From contig JBDHTX010000025.1 in NCBI GenBank assembly GCA_039808885.1, forward strand, positions 3,655-67,654: a stretch of 64,000 nucleotides of DNA, written 5' to 3'. This DNA is from Dongia_A sp039808885. Its GTDB lineage: Bacteria; Pseudomonadota; Alphaproteobacteria; Dongiales; Dongiaceae. The notes below the pieces were generated by a model. The model made no database searches. It had not been told where the DNA came from and was given only the letters and a program-made list of their open reading frames with translations. This document shows positions 32,596 to 40,929 of the stretch, piece after piece. The position numbers and the translations under genes are program-made. Positions within the stretch are counted from its first letter, which is position 1; each line of letters opens with the position of its first letter.

Positions 32596-32608
32596 TGCAA
32601 CGCAAAAA
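32596..32608 (-). promoter_or_regulatory. Candidate operator upstream of ccr (TTTTTGCGTTGCA)
   Basis: The minus strand reads TTTTTGCGTTGCA, close to the TTTTGCAATGCAA sites found upstream of ecm. A further TTGCG half lies at 32587-32591 on the plus strand. I infer a shared regulator of the pathway genes, possibly of the RamB/PccR (ScfR) type, whose known sites contain TTTGCAAA. Confidence 0.45.
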
Positions 32609-32800
32609 GGTTAGGAATGTTCCCACTAAGGTCGAAATCCGTAATTAAATAATCAATTTTCTTCCCAGCATGGCCGATAATTTCCATCTGACTGAGTGCG
32701 ACGCACTATCAATTCCACCGCGGCCCGGACGGCCCGGCGAAGTGCCGAGCGCCGCGACATCCTTGACTTCCAGATGGCAGCATGAATACTCCGCGCCTGG

Positions 32801-32856
32801 ACGACGTGGTGATTTGGACCGGATTGCGGCCACGTAAAACAAGCGGCTAAAAGGTG
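32801..32856 (+). ncRNA. SAM-II riboswitch
   Basis: Stem P1 is ACGTGG (32804-32809) paired with CCACGT (32830-32835). The invariant loop starts TGATTTG (32810-32816). The conserved 3' strand reads AAAACAAGCGGCTAAAAGG (32836-32854), which forms the pseudoknot in this family. All match the SAM-II consensus. It is 90 bases upstream of metZ, a classic SAM-II target in alphaproteobacteria, and followed by an intrinsic terminator. Confidence 0.9.
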
Positions 32857-32875
32857 CCTGGCGCGAACACGCACG

Positions 32876-32908
32876 CCTCGACCCTTTCCATCCGGTCGGG
32901 GTTTTTTT
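32876..32908 (+). terminator. Intrinsic terminator of the SAM-II leader
   Basis: An 8-base stem CCTCGACC (32876-32883) with GGTCGGGG (32894-32901), including one G-U pair, a 10-base loop and seven Ts (32902-32908). It lies 20 bases after the aptamer and 38 before metZ, so SAM binding most likely ends transcription here. Confidence 0.85.
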
Positions 32909-32945
32909 ATGCGCGGATCCCAGCGATCCGGGAGGAGCCAGGACC

Positions 32946-34142
32946 ATGAACTACAATCGCGACATCCTCCCCGAATGGGGCCTGGGCACCCGGATGGTGC
33001 ATGGCGGCACCGCCCGCTCCCATCACGCCGAGACGGGCGAGGCCATCTACATGACCTCGGGCTATGTCTATACCTCGGCGGAAGAGGCCGAGGCGGCGTT
33101 CGACAATTCGAAGCCGCGCTTCGTCTATGGCCGCTTCGGCAATCCGACGGTGTCGATGTTCGAGGAGCGCATGGCGCTGCTGGAGGGCGCCGAGGCCGCG
33201 CGCGCGACCGCGAGCGGCATGGCCGCGATCTTCGCCTCGCTTGCCTGCCTGGTGAAGGCCGGCGACCGCGTGGTCGCCGCCGACGCGCTGTTCGGCTCCT
33301 GCAACTACATCGTCCAGGAGATCCTGCCGAAATGGGGCGTCGAGACCCAGTTCGTCGATGGCCGCGATCTCGACCAGTGGAAGACGGCGCTGAGCCGGCC
33401 CACCCGCGCCGTCCTGCTGGAAACGCCGTCCAATCCGTCGCTGCGTCTGGTCGACATCAAGGCGGTCTGCGATCTGGCGCACGCCGCGGGCGCGCAGGTC
33501 ATCGTCGACAACGTCTTCGCCACGCCGCTGCTGCAGCGGCCGCTGGAGCTCGGCGCGGACATCGTCGTCTATTCGGCGACCAAGCATATCGACGGCCAGG
33601 GCCGGACCCTGGGCGGCGTCATCCTGGGCAGCGCCAAATACATCAACGAGACGCTGCAGCCGTTCCTGCGCCATACCGGGCCGAGCCTGAGCCCGGTCAA
33701 TGCCTGGGTGCTGCTGAAGGGGCTGGAGACGCTGGATGTGCGCCTGCAGCGGCAATGCGAGAGCGCGGAGAAGATCGCCCGCGCGCTGCAGGGCCACGCC
33801 AAGCTCAACAGCGCGCATTATCCGATGCTGGAGAATTTTCCGCAGGTGGATCTGGCGCGCAAGCAGATGAAATCCGGCGGCAGCATGGTGAGCCTGGACC
33901 TCAAGGGCGGCAAGCCGGCGGCGTTCCGTTTCCTCAACGCGCTGAAGCTGGTGCTGATCTCGAACAATCTCGGCGATTCGAAATCGATGACCACGCATCC
34001 GGCGACGACGACGCATCAGCGCCTGTCGCCGGAGCAGAAGCTGCAGCAGGGCATCACGCCCGGATTGCTGCGGCTGTCGGTCGGTCTCGAGGATGTCGCC
34101 GACCTGCTGGCCGACCTGAAGCAGGCGCTCGACGCCGCCTGA
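32946..34142 (+). CDS. metZ: O-succinylhomoserine sulfhydrylase
   Basis: A PLP enzyme that makes homocysteine from O-succinylhomoserine and sulfide. The 398-residue protein has the Cys/Met-metabolism fold: THRP-type GMVHGGTARS opening, GRFGNPT, RATASGMAAI and the PLP lysine in YSATKHIDGQG (about 213). The C-terminus reads LLRLSVGLEDVADL. ATG 32946 follows a strong GGGAGGAG site. The SAM-II riboswitch and terminator upstream put it under feedback by S-adenosylmethionine. Confidence 0.94.
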   Translation: MNYNRDILPEWGLGTRMVHGGTARSHHAETGEAIYMTSGYVYTSAEEAEAAFDNSKPRFVYGRFGNPTVSMFEERMALLEGAEAARATASGMAAIFASLACLVKAGDRVVAADALFGSCNYIVQEILPKWGVETQFVDGRDLDQWKTALSRPTRAVLLETPSNPSLRLVDIKAVCDLAHAAGAQVIVDNVFATPLLQRPLELGADIVVYSATKHIDGQGRTLGGVILGSAKYINETLQPFLRHTGPSLSPVNAWVLLKGLETLDVRLQRQCESAEKIARALQGHAKLNSAHYPMLENFPQVDLARKQMKSGGSMVSLDLKGGKPAAFRFLNALKLVLISNNLGDSKSMTTHPATTTHQRLSPEQKLQQGITPGLLRLSVGLEDVADLLADLKQALDAA

Positions 34143-34164
34143 GGCGGCGTCGACGCATCGGGTG

Positions 34165-34353
34165 CTATTTGCGCTGCGCGATCTGCGGATCGCTGATGCC
34201 GTCGTCGTAGGGGGCCGGCATGGGATGCGGGGCCGGCGCGGCTTCGGGCTTGCCGCCCGCCTTGCGCTTCTGCTTCTCCGCTTCGGCGAGGCTCGCCACC
34301 CAGTCCTTGCCGGGCACCAGCCAGACCTGTTCGTCAGACGTGTAGGGCCACAT
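34165..34353 (-). CDS. Small conserved-looking protein of unknown function (62 aa)
   Basis: A 62-residue frame reading MWPYTSDEQVWLVPGKDW, a charged helix (AEAEKQKRKAGG) and a Pro/Ala-rich tail. It has no membrane segment. It is convergent with metZ, fills an otherwise empty gap, and the aromatic N-terminus looks selected rather than random. I do not recognise the family. It is also close to the ecm promoter region (divergent from ecm). Confidence 0.55.
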   Translation of the reverse strand: MWPYTSDEQVWLVPGKDWVASLAEAEKQKRKAGGKPEAAPAPHPMPAPYDDGISDPQIAQRK

Positions 34354-34465
34354 GGTCTACTCCATTTTCAATTCGCCCATCCCACCGTCGGCCCCTGAAC
34401 TCGCCAGCGGAATGCTGCACTGCACGAAACGTATCTTGTTCTATTGGTTCTTAAATTCAAATGAA

Positions 34466-34478
34466 TTTTGCAATGCAA
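34466..34478 (+). promoter_or_regulatory. Candidate operator O1 upstream of ecm
   Basis: TTTTGCAATGCAA, the exact reverse complement of the site at 34544-34556. It lies in an A/T-rich stretch between the 62-aa gene and ecm. It resembles the ccr upstream motif. Confidence 0.5.
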
Positions 34479-34543
34479 CATAGCCCGGTGTGACGATTCC
34501 CCGGCGATTGCCCCCTGGACGCCCCGCCTGCGGGGTCTTTATA

Positions 34544-34556
34544 TTGCATTGCAAAA
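34544..34556 (-). promoter_or_regulatory. Candidate operator O2 upstream of ecm
   Basis: The minus strand reads TTTTGCAATGCAA. It overlaps the end of a TATATT hexamer (34540-34545) that could be a -10 box, and lies 48 bases before the ecm start. The two inverted sites are 78 bases apart centre to centre. The arrangement suggests a regulator that loops or acts from two sites. Confidence 0.5.
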
Positions 34557-34604
34557 CAACGCCTTGAACGGCGGGTCGTACTGGCATCGGATCAGGGGTG
34601 CAAA

Positions 34605-36641
34605 ATGTGCAGCGCAGCTACGCCGGAGCGCGAAGGCAAAGAGGCGAAGGCCGGCTCGGGGAAGGCCGGCCGGGAGCAACCTTGGCTCTTCCGCACCTAT
34701 GCCGGCCACTCCTCGGCCAAGGCCTCCAACGCGCTCTACCGCACCAACCTGGCGCGCGGCCAGACGGGCCTCTCCGTCGCCTTCGACCTGCCGACCCAGA
34801 CCGGCTATGACCCCGACCATGCGCTGGCCAAGGGCGAGGTCGGCAAGGTCGGCGTGCCGGTCAGCCATCTGGGCGACATGCTGGCGCTGATGGACGGGCT
34901 GCCGCTCGACCGCATGAACACCTCGATGACGATCAACGCCACGGCGCCGTGGCTGTTCGCGCTCTACATCGCCGCGGCCGAGAAGCAGGGTGTCGCCCGC
35001 GCCAGCCTGCAGGGTACGGTGCAGAACGACATCATCAAGGAATATCTCTCGCGCGGCACCTACATCTTCCCGCCCGAGCCGAGCCTGAAGCTCACCGCCG
35101 ACGTCATCGCCTTCGCCTATCGCGAAGTGCCGAAGTGGAACCCGACCAATGTCTGCTCCTATCATTTGCAGGAAGCGGGCGCCACGCCGGAGCAGGAACT
35201 GGCCTATGCGCTGGCCACCGCCATCGCCGTGCTCGACCATGTGCGGGCCGGCGGCCAGGTGCCGGCCGAAGACCTGCCGCAGGTGGTCGGACGCATCAGC
35301 TTCTTCGTCAATGCGGGCCTGCGCTTCATCACCGAGCTCTGCAAGATGCGCGCCTTCGGCGAATTGTGGGACGAGATCGCGCGCGAGCGCTACGGCGTCG
35401 AGGATCCGAAGCTGCGCCGCTTCCGCTACGGCGTGCAGGTGAACTCGCTGGGCCTCACCGAACAGCAGCCGGAGAACAACGTCTACCGCATCCTGCTGGA
35501 GATGCTGGCCGTCACCTTGAGCAAGGACGCGCGCGCCCGCGCGGTGCAGCTGCCGGCCTGGAACGAGGCGCTCGGCCTGCCGCGGCCCTGGGACCAGCAA
35601 TGGTCGCTGCGCCTGCAGCAGATCCTGGCCTTCGAGACCGATTTGCTGGAATACGACGACATCTTCAACGGCTCGCGCGTCATCGACGCCAAGGTGGAGG
35701 CGTTGAAGGTCGCGGCACGCGCCGAGCTGGCCCGCATCGCCGACATGGGCGGCGCGGTCGCCGCCATCGAGACCAGCTACATGAAGCAGCGGCTGGTCGA
35801 ATCCAATGCCCGGCGGCTGGCCGCCATCGAGGCCGGCGAGCAGGTCGTGGTCGGCGTCAACAAGTTCACCGAAAGCGCGCCTTCGCCGCTCACCGCCGCC
35901 GAGGATGGCGGCATCCTCACCGTCGACGCGGCGGCGGAACGCGAGGCCGTCGAGCGGCTGAAAGCCTGGCGCGCCCAGCGCGATTCGGGTGCCGCCGCCA
36001 CGGCGCTACAGCGCCTGGAAGCCGACGCCCGTGCCGGCCGCAACGTGATGGAATCCTCCATCGCCTGCGCCCATGCAGGTGTGACCACCGGCGAGTGGGG
36101 TGCCGTCTTGCGCAAGGTGTTCGGCGAATACCGCGCGCCGACCGGCGTTGCCCGCGCGGCGGTGGAATCCGGCCATGGCGACCTCGCCCGCGTGCGCGCG
36201 CGGGTCGAGGAAGTCTCCGCCAAGCTCGGCCGGCGCATCAAGATCCTGGTGGGGAAGCCCGGCCTGGACGGCCATTCCAATGGCGCCGAGCAGATCGCGG
36301 TCCGGGCCCGCGACGCCGGCATGGAAGTGGTCTATGAGGGCATCCGCCTGACGCCGGCCGAGATCGCCAATGCGGCGCTCGAGGAAGGCGTGCATGTGAT
36401 CGGCCTCTCCATCCTGTCCGGCTCGCATATCACGCTGGTGGGCGAGATCCTGGAGCGGCTGAAGGCTGGCGGCCTCGGCTCCGTGCCGCTCATCGTCGGC
36501 GGCATCATCCCGGTCGAGGATGCGGAGCGGCTGCGGGCCATGGGTGTCGCCCGCGTCTACACGCCGAAGGACTACGACATCGGCCGCATCATGGGCGAGA
36601 TCGTGGAGATCGTCGCGGCCTCGGCTTCCCGCGCGGCATAG
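34605..36641 (+). CDS. ecm: Ethylmalonyl-CoA mutase (B12-dependent)
   Basis: It rearranges (2R)-ethylmalonyl-CoA to methylsuccinyl-CoA. The 678-residue protein has the methylmalonyl-CoA-mutase-type barrel (about 20-510: RTYAGHSSAKASN, TGLSVAFDLPTQTGYD, NTSMTINATAPW, VQNDIIKEYLSRGTYIFPP). The cobalamin-binding domain follows (about 540-670), with the base-off motif D555-G-H557-S-N-G. Its length is close to Ecm of the ethylmalonyl-CoA pathway, and ccr and mcd are 2 kb away, so Ecm is preferred over methylmalonyl-CoA mutase. ATG 34605 follows AGGGG. bluB comes 13 bases after the stop. Confidence 0.92.
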   Translation: MCSAATPEREGKEAKAGSGKAGREQPWLFRTYAGHSSAKASNALYRTNLARGQTGLSVAFDLPTQTGYDPDHALAKGEVGKVGVPVSHLGDMLALMDGLPLDRMNTSMTINATAPWLFALYIAAAEKQGVARASLQGTVQNDIIKEYLSRGTYIFPPEPSLKLTADVIAFAYREVPKWNPTNVCSYHLQEAGATPEQELAYALATAIAVLDHVRAGGQVPAEDLPQVVGRISFFVNAGLRFITELCKMRAFGELWDEIARERYGVEDPKLRRFRYGVQVNSLGLTEQQPENNVYRILLEMLAVTLSKDARARAVQLPAWNEALGLPRPWDQQWSLRLQQILAFETDLLEYDDIFNGSRVIDAKVEALKVAARAELARIADMGGAVAAIETSYMKQRLVESNARRLAAIEAGEQVVVGVNKFTESAPSPLTAAEDGGILTVDAAAEREAVERLKAWRAQRDSGAAATALQRLEADARAGRNVMESSIACAHAGVTTGEWGAVLRKVFGEYRAPTGVARAAVESGHGDLARVRARVEEVSAKLGRRIKILVGKPGLDGHSNGAEQIAVRARDAGMEVVYEGIRLTPAEIANAALEEGVHVIGLSILSGSHITLVGEILERLKAGGLGSVPLIVGGIIPVEDAERLRAMGVARVYTPKDYDIGRIMGEIVEIVAASASRAA

Positions 36642-36654
36642 GGGAACCGGGGCG

Positions 36655-37317
36655 ATGTTCCGCGAGATCGCCGCCTATTCCCGCTCGCCGCATTTCAACG
36701 ATCGCTTCCGGTCCGAGTTCCGCGACCTGCTGCGCTGGCGCCGCGACGTGCGCCACTTCCGCAACGATCCGATCCCGGAGGCGCTGGTCGACGAGCTGCT
36801 CGACCTCGCCTGCCTGGCGCCCTCGGTCGGCAATGCGCAGCCCTGGCGCTTCGTCAGCGTGGACGCGGCGGAGAATCGCGCCGCGATCATCGCCAATTTC
36901 GCGCATGCGAACGAACGAGCGCTGGCCGGCTACCAGGGCGAACGGGCGCAGCTCTATGCCGGACTGAAGCTCGCCGGCCTCAAGGAGGCGCCGCGCCATC
37001 TGGCGGTCTTCTGCGACGAGGCGACCGCGCAGGGCGCCGGCCTCGGCCGCCAGACCATGCCGGAGACGTTGCGCTATTCCGCCGTGCTCGCCGTGCACAC
37101 GCTGTGGCTGGCCGCCCGGGTGCGCGGATTGGGCGTGGGCTGGGTGTCGATCCTCGATCCCCAAGCGGCGGCGCGGAAACTCGATGTGCCGCAAGACTGG
37201 ACCCTGGTCGCCTATCTCTGCCTCGGCTGGCCGACGGAAGAGCACGACCAGCCCGAATTGCAGCGCCTCGGCTGGCAGGCCCGCGAAGCCGCCTGCCGGC
37301 AGGTTCTGCAGCGCTAG
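36655..37317 (+). CDS. bluB: 5,6-Dimethylbenzimidazole synthase
   Basis: BluB cleaves reduced FMN with O2 to give DMB, the lower ligand of cobalamin. The 220-residue protein shows the BluB pattern RWRRDVRHFRNDPIP, CLAPSVGNAQPWRFV, the helix GLKEAPRHLAVFCD, and GVGWVSILDP. Start ATG 36655 lies 13 bases after ecm, so the enzyme making the cofactor part is coexpressed with the B12 enzyme that needs it. A generic nitroreductase is the less likely alternative. Confidence 0.9.
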   Translation: MFREIAAYSRSPHFNDRFRSEFRDLLRWRRDVRHFRNDPIPEALVDELLDLACLAPSVGNAQPWRFVSVDAAENRAAIIANFAHANERALAGYQGERAQLYAGLKLAGLKEAPRHLAVFCDEATAQGAGLGRQTMPETLRYSAVLAVHTLWLAARVRGLGVGWVSILDPQAAARKLDVPQDWTLVAYLCLGWPTEEHDQPELQRLGWQAREAACRQVLQR

Positions 37318-37321
37318 TCGG

Positions 37322-38014
37322 CTAGGGCTCCAGCGTCAGCACGCCGTTCTCGACCCGCCAGCCGCTGAGGCGGTTGAGGAAGGCCATTCCGAGCAGGCTG
37401 TCGGACATCTCGGCGCTGTTCACCGTCGCCGACATGCCGGTGATGTCGATAGGGCCGATGATCAGGCTCTGCAACGTCACCGGCGCGCCGCGCACGGTGC
37501 CGTTCGCCGTCTCGGCGAATTGCGTGAATTTCAGGTTGGCCATGTCGCAGCCGATGCGCCGCGCGTCGTCGGGCGCCAGCACCACGTCGGTGGCGCCGGT
37601 ATCGACCAGGAAGGTGACGCGCGCGCCGTTGACGATCGCCTGGATGCGGAAATGACCATCGGGACCGGCGCTGAAATGGATGGTGCCGTCATCCTCCACC
37701 GTGCCCTGGGTCGGCGACAATTCGCCCAGGATGCGGTCGCCGATCGTGGCGGCGTCCTGGCGGAAGGAGAAGATCCCGATCAGGACCAGGAAGATCGCCG
37801 CCCAGATCGCGGCATTGCGAAGCGCGGTCTTCGGCTGCAGCCGCCAGCCGCCGATGAGCGAGGAAGCCAGCAAGGCGATCCAGCCGACCTTGTAGAGGAT
37901 GCTCATCCGGTTGTCGGAATCGCTGAGCGTGCCGGGAAAGCGGTTCTCGAGGAACAGCACCAGCAGAATCGTGCCGCCCATCAGCAGGGCGAACCAAATC
38001 CAGGTAGGCCTCAC
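37322..38014 (-). CDS. Membrane-anchored retropepsin-like aspartic protease (TIGR02281 type)
   Basis: A protein of about 230 residues from GTG 38014, which has GGAGGG five bases upstream. Three hydrophobic segments (about 4-22, 37-55 and 66-84) are followed by a soluble aspartic-protease domain with the active-site motif VDTGATDVVL. It ends with the flap and LLGMAFLNRLSGWRVENGVLTL. This matches the TIGR02281 clan AA proteases of alphaproteobacteria, active as dimers. Its substrates are not known. It is convergent with bluB, only four bases apart. Confidence 0.88.
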   Translation of the reverse strand: MRPTWIWFALLMGGTILLVLFLENRFPGTLSDSDNRMSILYKVGWIALLASSLIGGWRLQPKTALRNAAIWAAIFLVLIGIFSFRQDAATIGDRILGELSPTQGTVEDDGTIHFSAGPDGHFRIQAIVNGARVTFLVDTGATDVVLAPDDARRIGCDMANLKFTQFAETANGTVRGAPVTLQSLIIGPIDITGMSATVNSAEMSDSLLGMAFLNRLSGWRVENGVLTLEP

Positions 38015-38158
38015 CTGACCCTCCACATCCCCGGGAGCCAGAATAGAAAAGTGCGGCCGATCCCACAAGCGCGGGGCGCCTGCGGCATCGGCCGCCAGTG
38101 ATGCGGGAGGCACCCCGCGGGAGATTCGGAAGCGTGCGGCGGGCGCGGCCACCGCAAT

Positions 38159-39883
38159 TCACTGCGCGGGCTTCAAGGCTTGCGCGATTTCCACCAATTC
38201 GATGAACTCGGCGCGATAGCCGTCCTCGTCGCCGCCACGCGCATCCCGCGCCGCCGCCGCGATCTGGTCGAAGCCGAACTCACCCAGGTATTCACCGCCA
38301 CGCAGCTTCTGCCCGAAAGCGGCGACCGCGGCGGCGAAGCGCGCATCCGCCGGCGCCTCGCCCGGCTCGCGCAAGGCGGCAACGGAGAGCGGCGTCTCGA
38401 TCAGCTTCGACACGTCGCCGTCCGGCGCCTTGTAGCGCAGGCGCAGGAAGGCGAACTCGGTCGCCTTCGGGTCCGGCTTGCCATCCGATTGCCCGCCGCC
38501 ATAGCGCAGCGGATCGACGCGCAGCCCTTTCGAGCCCTTGAGCGCGATCTCGTAGATCGCCGTCACCGTGTGGCCGGCGCCGATCTCGCCGGCATCCTTC
38601 CGGTCGTTGTTGAAATCCTCGCGGTTGAGGGCGCGGTTCTCGTAGCCGATCAGGCGGTATTCGTCGACCACCGCCGGATTGAACTCGATCTGGATCTTCA
38701 CGTCCTTGGCGATGGTCTGGATGGTGCCGCTGAGCTGGTCGATCAGCAGGCGCTTCGCCTCCTTGATCGAATCGACGTAGCCGTAATTGCCGTTGCCGAC
38801 ATCGGCAATCTGCTCCATCAGCGCGTCGTTGTAGTTGCCCTCGCCGAAGCCCAGCGTGGTGAGCGACACGTCGCTTTCGCGCGCGTCCTCGATCATCGCC
38901 TTCAACTGGTCGATATCGGTGACGCCGACGTTGAAATCGCCGTCGGTGGCCAGGATCACGCGGTTGATGCCGCCCTTGACCATGGCCTGCTTGGCCGTGG
39001 CATAGGCGAGCTGCAAGCCTTCGCCGCCCGCCGTCGAGCCGCCGGCCTCCAGCCGGTCGAGCGCCCCCTTGATCTTCTCCTTGTCCTTGCCGGGCGTCGG
39101 CTCCAGCACCAGGCCGGCGGCGCCGGCATAGACCACGATCGAGACGGTGTCGTCGTCGCGCAACTGGTCGGCCAGCAGCTTCATGCCGGATTTCAGCAGC
39201 GGCAGCTTGTCGGCATCGGCCATGGAGCCGGAGACGTCGACCAGGAACACCAGATTGGCCGGCGGGCGCTCGCCGCGCGGCGGCGCATAGCCCTTGATAC
39301 CGACATGCAACAGATAGGTTTCGCTGTTCCACGGCGTGCGCTCCACCGCGGTGGTCACGCGGAACGGCGTGGCATCGTCGGCGGGGCCGGGATAGTCGTA
39401 GCCGAAGTAGTTGATCATCTCCTCGACCCGCACCGCGTCCCTGGGCGGCAGCTGACCGTTCAGCAGGAAACGCCGCACATTGGCATAGGCGCCGGTATCG
39501 ACATCGATGGAGAAGGTGGAGACCGGCGCCTCGACCACCTGTTTCACCGGGTAGTCGTCGATCGCGGCGTAGCTTTCGCCCTCGCCCGGCAGGATCGGCG
39601 CCTGCGTGATTTCGATCTGCGGCGCACTGGCGGCCGGCGGCGCGTAGGCCCCGCCTTGCAGGGTATCCGCCTGCGCCAAGGGCGTCGCCACAGTGGCGCC
39701 CTGCGCGGCCGCATCCAGCTCTTCGGTCTTGGCCTTGGTCTCGTTGCGGGGTTGGTTGCTGTTGGCTGTCGGCTGCGCGATCTGCTCGGAATTGCAGCCG
39801 AACAGGACCAGGGCCGTCGACACGCCGGCAATCCAGAGTCGCGCACCGGCTTGCCTGGACCCCGGTTGCTTAGACCTTTGCAT
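38159..39883 (-). CDS. VWA domain lipoprotein (YfbK-like)
   Basis: A 574-residue protein. A lipoprotein signal (cysteine in LFGCNS, about residue 30) is followed by a Pro/Ala linker, a von Willebrand factor N-terminal region (FSIDVDTGAYANVRRFL) and a VWA domain. The MIDAS motif is DVSGSMADADK near 210, with TDGDFNVG later. A C-terminal DUF3520-like domain closes the protein. It is exported to the periplasmic face of a membrane; the function of the family is uncertain (metal-dependent adhesion or scaffold). ATG 39883 follows GAGGAGGGG. Confidence 0.9.
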   Translation of the reverse strand: MQRSKQPGSRQAGARLWIAGVSTALVLFGCNSEQIAQPTANSNQPRNETKAKTEELDAAAQGATVATPLAQADTLQGGAYAPPAASAPQIEITQAPILPGEGESYAAIDDYPVKQVVEAPVSTFSIDVDTGAYANVRRFLLNGQLPPRDAVRVEEMINYFGYDYPGPADDATPFRVTTAVERTPWNSETYLLHVGIKGYAPPRGERPPANLVFLVDVSGSMADADKLPLLKSGMKLLADQLRDDDTVSIVVYAGAAGLVLEPTPGKDKEKIKGALDRLEAGGSTAGGEGLQLAYATAKQAMVKGGINRVILATDGDFNVGVTDIDQLKAMIEDARESDVSLTTLGFGEGNYNDALMEQIADVGNGNYGYVDSIKEAKRLLIDQLSGTIQTIAKDVKIQIEFNPAVVDEYRLIGYENRALNREDFNNDRKDAGEIGAGHTVTAIYEIALKGSKGLRVDPLRYGGGQSDGKPDPKATEFAFLRLRYKAPDGDVSKLIETPLSVAALREPGEAPADARFAAAVAAFGQKLRGGEYLGEFGFDQIAAAARDARGGDEDGYRAEFIELVEIAQALKPAQ

Positions 39884-40014
39884 TTGGCTTCCCCTCCTCT
39901 AGAACCGTGCCGGAACGGCAGGTTCGAGGCTTATGGCCGCCTTTGTGGGCATGGCCGGGGCGCAAATGCGGCCGGATCGTGGCTTTTGCCCCCTTGGACC
40001 CCCGGGGCCAGGAG

Positions 40015-40929
40015 ATGCGCAGCGTGCAAGGGAAGACCGCGAGCCTGATGCGCCAGTTCCACCGCTATCCGGCGGTGGAGTTCGGCCGCTTCCGACGCTT
40101 CGTCGTCGCGGATCACCATGTCGGCTGGGTGACGCCGGATTTCGCCCGCGAGCTGGCGAGCTTTCCCAACGTCTTCCGCCTCGACGACCAGTCGGTCATC
40201 CTGCACGACCGCTTCGCCGATGCCGAGGATCGCAGCCGCGCGGTGGCCGATGTGCTGGCGGCGCTGCATGCGCGCGGCCTGGTGCCGGGCTGGCGCAACG
40301 AGCTCTATCCCGTCAACCGCCGCTACGAGGAAACGCCGCTGCTGCTGATGGAGCGCGCGGCGACGCCCCTGTTCGGCCTGCTCAGCTACGGCGTCAACGT
40401 CAACGGCCTGGTGCGCACCGGGAAGGACGGAGGCGATGACCGGGGCGACGACTGGAAGGTCTGGGTGGCGCGGCGCAGCCTGACCAAGCATGTCGATCCG
40501 GGCATGCTCGACATCATCGTTGGCGGCGGGCTGCCACACGGAATCTCGATCCACGACAACATGCTGAAGGAATGCGCCGAAGAGGCCGGCATCCCGCTCG
40601 CCCTGGCACGCCGGGCGCGGCCCAGCGGCCTCGCCACCATGGCGATCCCCGCCGCGGAAGGATTGCGCATCGGCCTGCAGTTCAATTTCGACCTCGAGCT
40701 GCCGGCCGATTTCGTGCCGCGGAACACCGATGGCGAGGTGGCGGAGTTCCAGCTCTGGAGCCTCGAGCAGCTCGAGCGCAGCCTGCGCGAGGCCGACGAT
40801 TTCATGTTCGACGTGGCGCTGGTCAATCTCGACCTGCTGATCCGCCTCGGCCGCATCGGGCCGGAGGATCCGGACTATCTCGACCTCATCGCCGGCCTGC
40901 GGCCGGCCATTCCTTTCGTGCGCACATGA
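40015..40929 (+). CDS. NUDIX hydrolase with DUF4743 N-domain, copy A
   Basis: A protein of about 304 residues (ATG 40015; GTG 40024 with GGAG nine bases upstream or ATG 40048 are alternatives). The N-terminal half is a DUF4743 domain and the C-terminal half a NUDIX fold, as in the Tnr3/thiamine-diphosphate diphosphatase family. The Nudix box near IVGGGLPHGISIHDNMLKE-CAEEAGI keeps E-x-x-E-E but has Ile where the first Glu is expected and Lys for the Arg. Its stop overlaps the start of a second, homologous gene (ATGA). The substrate cannot be read from the sequence. Confidence 0.85.
   Translation: MRSVQGKTASLMRQFHRYPAVEFGRFRRFVVADHHVGWVTPDFARELASFPNVFRLDDQSVILHDRFADAEDRSRAVADVLAALHARGLVPGWRNELYPVNRRYEETPLLLMERAATPLFGLLSYGVNVNGLVRTGKDGGDDRGDDWKVWVARRSLTKHVDPGMLDIIVGGGLPHGISIHDNMLKECAEEAGIPLALARRARPSGLATMAIPAAEGLRIGLQFNFDLELPADFVPRNTDGEVAEFQLWSLEQLERSLREADDFMFDVALVNLDLLIRLGRIGPEDPDYLDLIAGLRPAIPFVRT

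Noticed and set aside
34605..36641. Methylmalonyl-CoA mutase large subunit as name of the mutase
   Set aside because: Length, neighbouring ccr and mcd, and the absence of a small mutase subunit or MeaB next to it fit ethylmalonyl-CoA mutase better. Side activity is not excluded.
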